Positions 9,661-19,238 of a stretch of DNA of 33,448 nucleotides are shown piece after piece. The position numbers were made by a program, and so were the translations under genes. The notes under the pieces are model-generated. The model saw nothing but the letters and a program-made list of their open reading frames with translations, did not search any database and was not told where the DNA came from. Source of the DNA: Parvularculaceae bacterium (GTDB taxonomy: Bacteria; Pseudomonadota; Alphaproteobacteria; Caulobacterales; Parvularculaceae); the NCBI GenBank assembly GCA_013215175.1, contig JABSRH010000008.1:1-33448 (forward strand). Reading direction: 5' to 3'. How positions within the stretch are numbered: the stretch's first letter is position 1; the number at the start of each line of letters is the position of its first letter.

Positions 9661-11850
9661 CTACGGTGACGCCAACAAGTCATTGACCAGATTGCTGCAT
9701 TGAGCTTCGGTGGACTGATCCCCCTGATCAATCGGCCAAGTGCAATATTGAGAGGCTGGGCTGTCGAACCCGAGATAGGGCCGAACGGGGCGAAGTGCTT
9801 CTTGGGCTTTGCGTTCGTTCCCTAAGCTCATGTGGAGCAACGCCGCTTCGAGGGAGGCAGCCACAGCGGATTCCTTCTCCGTAAACGGTGTTTCTGCCAG
9901 ACATGTCAGCGCGGCCTCCGTTTGGCCATTCAATCTCAGGGCACGAATAAAAACCCACTCATACCAATCAGGATAAGAATAGGGGCGGAGTTGCATGGCC
10001 CGCGTTGCTGCCTGCTGTGCGTCGGCGATTCGGTCGGTGAACGTCAGCATGTAGGCATAGATTGCCATAGAATCCGTGCTACTGGCATTGATCTTCAGCG
10101 CTGCCTGGATCTGTTCCAGCCCTTGATCGAGGTTGCCGCGAAATAGCTCTAGGACGGCGAGAAGGTTGAGCGCCGGAATGAATTCGGGGTTTGCTTCGAG
10201 CGCCTTGCGAGCATAGCCTTCACTGGCAAGCGTTGCTTCCTCGGAGAAGTTCTGCCAACGGAAGAACATGGGGCTGGAATAGGTGTAGCCCATACCAGCG
10301 TTGGCACCGGGATGCGCCTCGTCGATCGCCAGCGCTTTAGCGAACGCGGCGCGTGCCAATTGGTTGGCTACGGGCGTTGATTCATTGAGGTAAGCAAAGC
10401 CGCGCGTCGTGTGCCGAAGGACTTCGAACGAGGTGGGCTCATATAGTCGGTAGGCTAGCGCCTGCTGTCCGTCGGTCAGGTTTTCATGCACCACCTGCCA
10501 GGCCGACTTCGCGAGGCTGTCGAGCGCGGCATTGTGATCAGAAGAAAGACTGTCGACGCTGTTTGTGTCGTTGAGAATTCGCTGCCCATTCGCGTTGTCC
10601 AACAAGCGTAGTCCAAACTGTAGCTGATCATCGCCGTTATCCATCAGTGTAGGAATGAGCGTGTGCGTCGCGTTATGCTTTGCCGCGAGGCCTCCGATAT
10701 CAGACGTACCAGCATCAGTGGGGCCGATGATCACATTGATACCGGGAATAATCGAAACGGCGGAAAGAACAACCTGGCTTGCGTTCTGTGCCAACAAGCT
10801 TTCGTCTTCGCTCGCCGTTCGATCGGTAATCGGAAGAACAAGGAGGACCGGCTGCTCTCCAGGTCGCACGCTCTCCTGCAGCATGCACATCGCCGGGTCG
10901 TTGTTATCCGCCGCGACTAGAGCCTCATTGCTTTGCGATTGGAACAGGTAGAGTGAACTAAGAAGCGCCATCCCCACCAGCGCCGATGCGGCAATTGACA
11001 CGGCTGACCGGTGACGGAAGATCAGTTTCTGCCATCGCGACCCAAGAGGCGAACGTTGGCCAGGGTCTGGCGTGCCTTCGCTGCGTTCCTCGTTCTTTGC
11101 GCGCGGTGAAGGAGCCTCACCGGAACGAATTTCTTCCGCTAGCTGAAGAGTCTCTTCGCTGGGCTCTACGTCGAGCTCGGCTTTCAAGGCCCTCTGACAG
11201 GCTTGGAACTGTCGCAATGCTGCGGCGCGCCCTTGCGTTTTGGCGTAGAGCTGCATCAGCAACCGGTGGCCTGGCTCGTGCGCTGGGTCCGCTTTGACCA
11301 GCCGCTCCGCGAATTCGATGGCCTTGTGGGGACTGCCGTCGGTGTCGAAGGATGCTGCCAAGTGTTCGAGCAGCGTCGAAAGGTGTGCGCGGTGTCGCTC
11401 AACCAAGGGGGCCGCCCATTCGGCGAAGGGTGTCGAGACGCTGGCTAGTCCAGAGGCAAACTCCTCCCGGTAGAGATCGACGGCTGCCATCTGCTGATCG
11501 CGGTCATCGCTTTGCCGCAAGGCATCGAACTGGTCGATGTCGGTGACGAACTGATCGGCTAGCAAGAAGACGTTGTCGCCGTCGGTCCCGATCAACTCGC
11601 GATCGTGCTGAGCCAGTGACTGGCGCACACTGCTGAGGGCCTGTCTCAGGCTTTGCCGACCTTGGTCGGGAAAGCGGTCCGGCCAGAGCAATTCGATGAG
11701 TTCTTCGCGGTGGGTCGCCTTGTCTTTGTTGGCTGCCAGATACGCGATCAAAGCCAGGCCTTTTCGTCCCGGTTGCACGGCGATGGCGGATCCGTCGACG
11801 GCGAACTCTGCTGGCCCGAGAAGGCTGATCGTCAATGGCGTCTTCGGCAT
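9661..11850 (-). CDS. SARP-type (BTAD) transcriptional regulator with a TM helix and TPR-rich C-terminus
   Basis: N-terminal LLGPAEFAVDG...GRKGLALIAYLAAN...REELIELLWPD...LRQALSSVRQSL winged helix; BTAD (HRLLMQLYAKTQGRAAALRQFQACQRALKAELDVEPSEET); TM AVSIAASALVGMALLSSLYLF; TPR-like C-terminus. Confidence 0.8.
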   Translation of the reverse strand: MPKTPLTISLLGPAEFAVDGSAIAVQPGRKGLALIAYLAANKDKATHREELIELLWPDRFPDQGRQSLRQALSSVRQSLAQHDRELIGTDGDNVFLLADQFVTDIDQFDALRQSDDRDQQMAAVDLYREEFASGLASVSTPFAEWAAPLVERHRAHLSTLLEHLAASFDTDGSPHKAIEFAERLVKADPAHEPGHRLLMQLYAKTQGRAAALRQFQACQRALKAELDVEPSEETLQLAEEIRSGEAPSPRAKNEERSEGTPDPGQRSPLGSRWQKLIFRHRSAVSIAASALVGMALLSSLYLFQSQSNEALVAADNNDPAMCMLQESVRPGEQPVLLVLPITDRTASEDESLLAQNASQVVLSAVSIIPGINVIIGPTDAGTSDIGGLAAKHNATHTLIPTLMDNGDDQLQFGLRLLDNANGQRILNDTNSVDSLSSDHNAALDSLAKSAWQVVHENLTDGQQALAYRLYEPTSFEVLRHTTRGFAYLNESTPVANQLARAAFAKALAIDEAHPGANAGMGYTYSSPMFFRWQNFSEEATLASEGYARKALEANPEFIPALNLLAVLELFRGNLDQGLEQIQAALKINASSTDSMAIYAYMLTFTDRIADAQQAATRAMQLRPYSYPDWYEWVFIRALRLNGQTEAALTCLAETPFTEKESAVAASLEAALLHMSLGNERKAQEALRPVRPYLGFDSPASQYCTWPIDQGDQSTEAQCSNLVNDLLASP

Positions 11851-12030
11851 GGGGGCAACCTACGCCGTCACTCCGGATCATAGCCACCACAAAAAAGCGG
11901 CTCGAAGCGCGAAAAATGCCCTGTTTTACGGCTTTTTGACGCCCGTTGACGGCGACCTCACGGCTCCTTCTCCGCTCTCCTGACGGTCGGCAGCGCAGAT
12001 GGTCCCCAGCGTTATGAAGGAGAGAGACGC

Positions 12031-12618
12031 ATGACCATCGAGGCGATCCTGTTTGGCGGCCTTCAAGTTCTGGGCGGCATTCTGCTCGCGGATTTCATCA
12101 GCGGCGTCATCCACTGGCTTGAAGACACCTATGGGCAAGAAGATATGCCCGTGATCGGCAAGAGTGTGATTGAGCCGAACATTCGGCATCATTACGCACC
12201 GCTCGATTTCGTGAAGGCGAGCTATTGGATGCGCAACCGTGCGGTCCTGGTGATTGGCGCCTTCTTGTTTGCTCTGTTCTGGGCGCTGGGCGCCATCAAC
12301 GCCTTCACCGTCACGTTCCTAGTGGTCGGAAGCCAGGCGAACGAGTTCCATCGTTGGGCGCACATGCCTTCGGGGCAAAGGCCCAAGCTGGTCGCTTGGC
12401 TGCAGCGGGCGAAGATCATTCTCACGCCGCAGCATCACTGGGCTCATCATCGCCGCCCCTTCCGCGTCGCCTATTGCACGGTGACGAACGTGCTCAATCC
12501 AGTGTTGGACCGCGTCAGGTTCTTTCGCGGCCTCGAGTTTTTGATCGGCCTCACCACGAAGGCTAAGCCTCGCGAAGATACCGGCAAACCTCCTACTAAT
12601 ACCCACGCTGCCGCTTAA
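12031..12618 (+). CDS. lipid desaturase domain protein, CarF/TMEM189 (plasmanylethanolamine desaturase) family
   Basis: ADFISGVIHWLEDTYG, RHHYAP, QANEFHRWAHMP, LTPQHHWAHHRRPF histidine motifs; RBS AAGGAGAG. Confidence 0.85.
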   Translation: MTIEAILFGGLQVLGGILLADFISGVIHWLEDTYGQEDMPVIGKSVIEPNIRHHYAPLDFVKASYWMRNRAVLVIGAFLFALFWALGAINAFTVTFLVVGSQANEFHRWAHMPSGQRPKLVAWLQRAKIILTPQHHWAHHRRPFRVAYCTVTNVLNPVLDRVRFFRGLEFLIGLTTKAKPREDTGKPPTNTHAAA

Positions 12619-12675
12619 ATGCTGCGCTGGTGCACTGAACAATCTGTGTAAGTGCACTAGGCAGCCTGGATCAAA

Positions 12676-13630
<955 letters not shown>

Positions 13631-13640
13631 AAGGCTGTCA

Positions 13641-14285
13641 ATGCCCAGCCAGCACTGCTATAGCAATAGCCCCCACCGCAGAGCCCTAAAGGGAGTGAAG
13701 GTTATTCAGACCAAGCCGATTTCACCCAAGCAACGCCAGATCTTAGAGGCGGCTCTCGCTCTTCTGAGTGAGGTCGGTGGCACCGGTCTGTCGATGCGGA
13801 AGCTGGCTGAGCGAGCCGACATGCGGCTTAGCAACGTGCAATACTATTTCCCGTCAAGGGATGACGTTCTCAGATCGATGGTGCAGCTGTATTTTGAGGA
13901 GTGTACAGATAGTATCCATGAGCTGACCGCCGCTTCTGATGCAACCACAACCGAGGAGCGTTTGAGGTACCTCGTCCGTCTCGGGCTGAGTCATGGCGAA
14001 ACGCTTTCTGAAATGTGTAAGATATTCCGAGAGCTGTGGGCTGTCGCTGGCCGCAACGAAGCTGTCCACGATTGCCTCATGGACTATTACCGAGGCTTCG
14101 CGGACGTCGTTTCCATTTTCATCGTGGGCAGAGAAGTCGCTTCTTCTGTCCACGAACGGGTAAAGGCCATCCTCATCCCTTACTTTGAAGGCTATTCCAT
14201 CGCCGCGCCGTCACTGTCGCTATCCGTGGACGAGGTTGAAGACATGCTTTTCGACATGATCATGCAGAACATTCTATCCAATTAG
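13641..14285 (+). CDS. TetR/AcrR family transcriptional regulator
   Basis: QILEAALALLSEVGGTGLSMRKLAERADMRLSNVQYYFPSRDDVLRSMV HTH; start may be GTG at 13695. Confidence 0.88.
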   Translation: MPSQHCYSNSPHRRALKGVKVIQTKPISPKQRQILEAALALLSEVGGTGLSMRKLAERADMRLSNVQYYFPSRDDVLRSMVQLYFEECTDSIHELTAASDATTTEERLRYLVRLGLSHGETLSEMCKIFRELWAVAGRNEAVHDCLMDYYRGFADVVSIFIVGREVASSVHERVKAILIPYFEGYSIAAPSLSLSVDEVEDMLFDMIMQNILSN

Positions 14286-15193
14286 AACGGAGCAAAGCCG
14301 TCCGGTTTGGCGAGCGGCGTGCTCCAGCGGGTGCGGGCATCCACGTCATGGCCGCCAAAGCCCGGCGGTGGCGTCTGGCCCTGGTCGCCATAAAGCCAAA
14401 GCACCAGGTTCGAGCGCTCGCCGCGTGTGATGGGCTTGGACGCATGCGGAACGTCACCTCGATGGATGACCGCAACACCCGGTTCAAAGGCGTAGTCAGT
14501 GACCTCGCCCGTCTTCCGATTGAAGAAGCTCACGGCAGAACCAGTGTAGTCTTCATCTGGAAGGTTCAAATTGATATTCAGCGTCGTGGATGAAGCATCC
14601 GTATGGGGACGAAGTGATGTGTCCTTGTTCGGCTGCCACTGGATCGAGAACCCAAACGTTTGATTGTCGTATCCGGTGACCTCTGGAAACAGCAGCCGAG
14701 AGATAGGCCGCATAAAGCGGTCCATCAGGTCCTTGTAGAACCTCTGGAACGCTGGCGCTGCGAGATAGCCTTCAGAACGAGGGTCGAGCATGGCGCCTCC
14801 TCGATTGAGAGCGATGCCATAAGGCGGCCTCAGCGGAATGTCCGCATGGGCTGTTTTGTCCAAGTAGGTGCGTAGGCGGTGCAGTTCGGCTGGATCAAAC
14901 AGCTGTGCCTGATAAACCCCGGGTAGCACTTCTTGCCATTGTTCGGCAACGGCCGCTTCGCTGTCAGGGGTAGCCCAAGCTGCATCTACGGCGGTTCTCA
15001 TTTTGTTATCGTACAGCGTGCGGTCTAACGTCAGCGACGGGTCACCATGGTCAGCTTCCCACTCTTGCCAGGCTGTTTCGAGCAGGCCTTTGTTATGGTT
15101 CCAGAACTGATGGACTGACGGAGACCGCGCGAGCATCGCCTCTCGCGTCGGTTTCGGTAGGTCGTGTACACGGTTCAATGCGCATTGAGCCAT
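14282..15193 (-). CDS. 2OG-Fe(II) oxygenase-like protein
   Basis: HTDASSTTLNINLNLP...GAVSFFNRKTGE...GVAVIHRGDVPHASKPITRGERSNLVLWLYG: HxD...H plus R pattern of Fe/2OG dioxygenases. Confidence 0.75.
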   Translation of the reverse strand: MAQCALNRVHDLPKPTREAMLARSPSVHQFWNHNKGLLETAWQEWEADHGDPSLTLDRTLYDNKMRTAVDAAWATPDSEAAVAEQWQEVLPGVYQAQLFDPAELHRLRTYLDKTAHADIPLRPPYGIALNRGGAMLDPRSEGYLAAPAFQRFYKDLMDRFMRPISRLLFPEVTGYDNQTFGFSIQWQPNKDTSLRPHTDASSTTLNINLNLPDEDYTGSAVSFFNRKTGEVTDYAFEPGVAVIHRGDVPHASKPITRGERSNLVLWLYGDQGQTPPPGFGGHDVDARTRWSTPLAKPDGFAPF

Positions 15194-15207
15194 TGTCTTT
15201 GCTCCGG

Positions 15208-16023
15208 TCAGGCTGATGCCGTCAGCATCGTGATGACTTCATCGATGACTTGGACCAGCTTCTTGTTCTTGGTGTTGTCCAAGGCATCAGGGTGCGGGGT
15301 GCCAAATTGTCGGCGGTCATTGTCAAAGTAGCGTCCCGTGATACCGGCGAAGTCGTCGCTCAGCGCAGCACGCTGCAGGATCTCGGCGCCGATGCCGAGG
15401 TCGTGGCCTGCTGATCCGTAGGCTTCTTTCACCATCTTGCTGCCGAGGAAGGAGGCGGGGTTGATCGCGACTACCGATGGTCCGTCCGTACCCAGCCCCT
15501 GCGCCAGGTCGAAGGACCACATGGTGATGGCGAGCTTGCTTTGCGCGTAGGCATCGCTATCGTTCAGTGTACGCTTGCCGAGAAGGGCATTCAAATCAAC
15601 TGGCGCTTGTGCTGCTGACGACAGATTGATGATGCGGCCCTCACCACTCATGACGGGCAGCAGCCGCCTCGTCAAAACGTACGGTGCAATCAGGTTGACG
15701 ATGAAGCGCACGTCAAAGCCTTCTGGCGTCACCGGCGTCGGTGTCTTGAACACGCCTGCATTGTTGATCAGGACATCGAGTGATGTCGTCTCAGCGGCCA
15801 CCGCCTTCGCCAGAGCTTCGACGTCGGCCAAATTTGAAAGGTCCGCACGCAGCGTTTTTACCACAGCGCTGGGTGCTTCTTTAAGGACCGTGGCCTTGGC
15901 GGCTACGAGTTTGTCTTCGCTTCTGCCGTGAAGCAGCAGCTCGTGACCGTCGGCGGCCAGTCGCTTCGCGGTTTCAAGGCCGATGCCATCAGTGGCGCCA
16001 GTAAGAAGAATTGTCTTGGTCAT
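15208..16023 (-). CDS. SDR family NAD(P)-dependent oxidoreductase
   Basis: TKTILLTGATDGIGLETAKRLA, DVLINNAGVF, YAQSKLA (YxxxK). ORF open to 16068; likely start 16023. Confidence 0.9.
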   Translation of the reverse strand: MTKTILLTGATDGIGLETAKRLAADGHELLLHGRSEDKLVAAKATVLKEAPSAVVKTLRADLSNLADVEALAKAVAAETTSLDVLINNAGVFKTPTPVTPEGFDVRFIVNLIAPYVLTRRLLPVMSGEGRIINLSSAAQAPVDLNALLGKRTLNDSDAYAQSKLAITMWSFDLAQGLGTDGPSVVAINPASFLGSKMVKEAYGSAGHDLGIGAEILQRAALSDDFAGITGRYFDNDRRQFGTPHPDALDNTKNKKLVQVIDEVITMLTASA

Positions 16024-16070
16024 GATGAAATCCTGTTTGGTGTCTTGTCGTTTCTTGAGAGGACGCACGG

Positions 16071-16853
16071 CTAGTTGTAACGAACCAGCGTCCGGCTTTC
16101 GATGCTTTGGCGTGGCCTGGCGGCGTTTTCGTCCCCAGGCAGATCAAGGGCGCTATGGGCTAGGTGAGGCCGGCCCTTGCTGTCATAGATATTGAAGATC
16201 ACGGCCTCGTCAGGGGTCATCCGTGATCTGAAAAACCATTCGTGTGCTGTATTCGCGGCAACGCCAAGGATCTGGCCAAATCGGTCAGGGTAGATGAGGC
16301 CAATGTCCATCCAATCCGTTGGCACCATTGACTGCGGGCGAATGAAGCCAAGGGGCGACGACTCGATCACAGCCCCGATGGGGCGCCACACGTTCACGAA
16401 GCCGAACCCTGATTGATGGAAGTCGGTCGATCGTTCTGCCCCAATAATATCGATCAACCGTTGTTCGGCACCCGCACGATTGTAGTCATTGTGCACATTA
16501 CGAGCAGGTCGGCGCACGGCGTCGGGATCATCGATCCGTACCGTATGGTCAAAGACGATGACTTCAGCAGCACCGATTTGGTCCTTTAGAAGCCGCTCGA
16601 GCTCATCGTCGTAGACAGTCTGCCAAGATGTCGAGCTGTCAAAACTCTCCACTTGGCTCGGCTCATCAACGAAGCGGATGCCGTCGGTTTCGAAATCAGG
16701 CTGGAACTGACCATCGCGGATGTCCTGCACGCTGATCGCATGGGTGAGCAGTTCCGGTGACACCAGGTTACCAGCGATGCCATCGACGTCAAAGCGGAAC
16801 GCCTGCGGGGCATCGCTTTTGATATGGTAGTTCACGCTGGCTGGCACGGACAC
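16071..16853 (-). CDS. CmcJ/NvfI-type oxygenase family protein
   Basis: NVHNDYNRAGAEQRL, VNVWRPIG, RSRMTPDEAVIFNIYDSKGRPHLAHSALDLP..RQSIESRTLVRY characteristic C-terminal pattern; GTG start after GGGAG. Confidence 0.75.
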   Translation of the reverse strand: MSVPASVNYHIKSDAPQAFRFDVDGIAGNLVSPELLTHAISVQDIRDGQFQPDFETDGIRFVDEPSQVESFDSSTSWQTVYDDELERLLKDQIGAAEVIVFDHTVRIDDPDAVRRPARNVHNDYNRAGAEQRLIDIIGAERSTDFHQSGFGFVNVWRPIGAVIESSPLGFIRPQSMVPTDWMDIGLIYPDRFGQILGVAANTAHEWFFRSRMTPDEAVIFNIYDSKGRPHLAHSALDLPGDENAARPRQSIESRTLVRYN

Positions 16854-16977
16854 GGCGAGGCTCCCTTCGAAACCGCCAAGCAGGGACTGCTCGGCTCCAG
16901 TCCTAGCTAATAGGTCGCTGAAGCCTTATAAATGGGCCAATCAGATAATCAGTTTTTTGATATTGGATATAATTGAC

Positions 16978-17883
16978 ATGGATACGCAGGCACTGAGGCT
17001 GTTCGTCAAAGCGGCTGAGCTGCTGAACATCAGCGCGGCGGGGCGCCAGTTGGGTCTGTCCCCCGCGGTCGCTGGCGCGCGGTTGTCCAAGCTCGAGAAG
17101 GAGGTCGGTGCGGACCTGCTTCACAGGTCGACTCGCAAAGTGTCTTTGTCCTTGGAGGGGATCGAATTTCTTCCCTATGCGAAGGAAATCATTGCTCAGG
17201 AAGATGCCGGGCTGGCGGTGCTAGGTCGGGGAGATACGGAGATCCGAGGCACTATCCGGTTCGCCTGCTCCAGTACCTTCGCGCAGCTCTACGTCATGCC
17301 GGTGTTGCCTGAGTTTCTGGAGCGATACCCCTCCGTCAACTTGGAGCTCAAGCTGTCTGACACCCAGGCCGATTTGATCGAGGGCGGCTTCGATCTGGCG
17401 CTGCGCAACTTCGCCGTGGCGGATAGTTCTCTGATTGGGCGAAAGCTCGCCGATGACACCCGCATCCTCTGTGCGTCTCCGGATTATCTCAAGAAGCATG
17501 GCACGCCGTCCACCCCCGATGATTTGAGTGATCACCAATTGCTGGTATTCATGAACGCCAAGGCACGGCATCTTCGATCAGCATCAGAACGTTCGTGTAC
17601 CTATCCGCCACCGGATGGGCGCAACCGAGTTGTCTGTGATGACGGTACCAGCATGCGCCTCGCCGCAACGGCAGGGGCGGGGATAGCGATGGGATCGCTT
17701 TGGAGTCTCCACGGGGACCTCAAAAAGGGTTCCTTAGTCCGCGTCTTGCCCGAATACGAAGTGACCGACGGTTCGGCCATCTGGCTCGTCTATCCAAAGT
17801 CAAACGTCCTTACGGGGAAGGTGCGCGCGTTCATCGATTTTCTTGTCGACGTGGTAGGAACCCCGCCGCTATGGAGTCGATAG
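16978..17883 (+). CDS. LysR family transcriptional regulator
   Basis: MDTQALRLFVKAAELLNISAAGRQLGLSPAVAGARLSKLEKEVGADLLHRSTRKVSLSLEG HTH and substrate-binding-like domain. Confidence 0.92.
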   Translation: MDTQALRLFVKAAELLNISAAGRQLGLSPAVAGARLSKLEKEVGADLLHRSTRKVSLSLEGIEFLPYAKEIIAQEDAGLAVLGRGDTEIRGTIRFACSSTFAQLYVMPVLPEFLERYPSVNLELKLSDTQADLIEGGFDLALRNFAVADSSLIGRKLADDTRILCASPDYLKKHGTPSTPDDLSDHQLLVFMNAKARHLRSASERSCTYPPPDGRNRVVCDDGTSMRLAATAGAGIAMGSLWSLHGDLKKGSLVRVLPEYEVTDGSAIWLVYPKSNVLTGKVRAFIDFLVDVVGTPPLWSR

Positions 17884-17976
17884 AGCAGGGGCGATGAACC
17901 CTGGCGAAGTCAGTCTCCGGCGTAACTATTCGGGCGGCCGCAACGAACGAATAGGTGCTCGGGGAGGAGCGCGAAG

Positions 17977-18564
17977 ATGAACCAGCCAACGGAACAGTTG
18001 GGCACCACCAATGCCAGAGATGCCGACGTTGCGTTGATGCAGATGATTGCGCAAGGCAATGAAAAGGCGATGGAAAACCTGTATCGTAAGCATCAATCCG
18101 CTGTCTTCGCCTTCGCGATGAGCCGCATTGGCGACCGCTCCCAGGCTTGGGATGTGGTCCACGACGTCATGGTGGATGTCTGGCGCAAGGCTGGCAGTTA
18201 TTCCGGCAAGGCTTCGGTTCGCACGTGGGTGCTCACGCTCACCCGGAATAAGGCTATTGATCGATTGCGCCGGGGTGTGCGGATGGATTATGGCGACGAC
18301 GGGCTCGACCTTGTTTCCGATGCACCATCACAAGAGGATGATCTTCTCGCTGAAGAGCAAGCGAAGCAGGTTCGTGCGTGCATGGACCAATTGCCGCCGA
18401 AACGCCGCGGCGTCCTCCACCTCGCGTTCTTCGAAGATCGCACGTACCCGGAGATTGCTAAGATCGAGGGAATTGCTGTCGGTACGGTCAAATCGCACGT
18501 ACACGATGCAAAAAAAGCCTTGGCTTCTTGCCTGAAGGCTCTGCTCGACGTGGTGACCGGCTAG
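17977..18564 (+). CDS. RNA polymerase sigma factor, ECF/sigma-70 family
   Basis: Region 2 (LYRKHQSAVFAFAMSRIGDRSQAWDVVHDVMVDVWRKAGSY...VRTWVLTLTRNKAIDRLRR), region 4 (LPPKRRGVLHLAFFEDRTYPEIAKIEGIAVGTVKSHVHDAKKAL). Confidence 0.93.
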   Translation: MNQPTEQLGTTNARDADVALMQMIAQGNEKAMENLYRKHQSAVFAFAMSRIGDRSQAWDVVHDVMVDVWRKAGSYSGKASVRTWVLTLTRNKAIDRLRRGVRMDYGDDGLDLVSDAPSQEDDLLAEEQAKQVRACMDQLPPKRRGVLHLAFFEDRTYPEIAKIEGIAVGTVKSHVHDAKKALASCLKALLDVVTG

Positions 18565-19127
18565 TTCCGCTGAACGCTTTCCACGAGATCATCGGCTTCT
18601 TCGAGGGCGGATTGCACCTCCTCCAATGTCCCTTCCCGCGTAGCAGCAATCTCATAAAGACCGAGTGCAGATGGTCCGCTCACAAACGTTGCATCCACTG
18701 ACAGCAACAGGGCACGAATATCCGCCTCGGTAGCTTCCGGTACAAAGGCCACGGTGAGGGTCGGTCGCTCTTCGGTGCTCCCTGCCGTCTGGTAGGTGGC
18801 ATCGTCTTTCACTGGCGCTGTGGTGAACAGCGAGCCTGCAAACTGGACTGTCAAGGCGACGAGCGCGATGGAGGCGGCGAGCTGCCAAGGGGCCACACGC
18901 TTTTGGCTCCACCACGGGCCATCAATGACCGTTGGCGCGGCTTCCCGATCGGCTTCGATCGTCCGCTTGACCCGTTGCCAAGCGAAGTCGTTGAAGGGCT
19001 CTTCTTCGGGCTGAGCCAGGAGGATCTTCTCAGCCAAGGCACGATCCTGGTGATCTTCTGGCGTCGCATCAGCGGGCAAGGGGCGTCCCTCCCGGATGTC
19101 GCGGAGATGGTCTTTCAGGTCAGCCAC
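18561..19127 (-). CDS. putative anti-sigma factor: cytosolic N-terminus, single TM, propeptide-like C-terminal domain
   Basis: TM LAASIALVALTVQFAGSLF; C-terminal TLTVAFVPEATEADIRALLLSVDATFVSGPSALGLYEIAATREGTLEEVQSALEEADDLVESVQRN; adjacent to ECF sigma. Confidence 0.65.
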   Translation of the reverse strand: MADLKDHLRDIREGRPLPADATPEDHQDRALAEKILLAQPEEEPFNDFAWQRVKRTIEADREAAPTVIDGPWWSQKRVAPWQLAASIALVALTVQFAGSLFTTAPVKDDATYQTAGSTEERPTLTVAFVPEATEADIRALLLSVDATFVSGPSALGLYEIAATREGTLEEVQSALEEADDLVESVQRN

Positions 19128-19238
19128 GGGCCCTCATTTCAGCTCAGAGTGTATCTTCTAGGGTTCGTCGTGCGAAACACCCAAAAGGTTCATGCGCGGG
19201 CCTCATTTTTTCGGCTTGGCCTCTGTTAGGGGACGTTC

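Noticed and set aside
12630-12657. GTGCACT...AGTGCAC inverted repeat downstream of the CarF-like gene
   Set aside because: Only 7-bp arms, 14-nt loop and no U-tract; too weak to call a terminator or operator.
17926-17954. CTATTCG...CGAATAG inverted repeat upstream of the ECF sigma gene
   Set aside because: 7-bp arms with 15-bp spacer; could be chance and does not match an ECF promoter I can defend.
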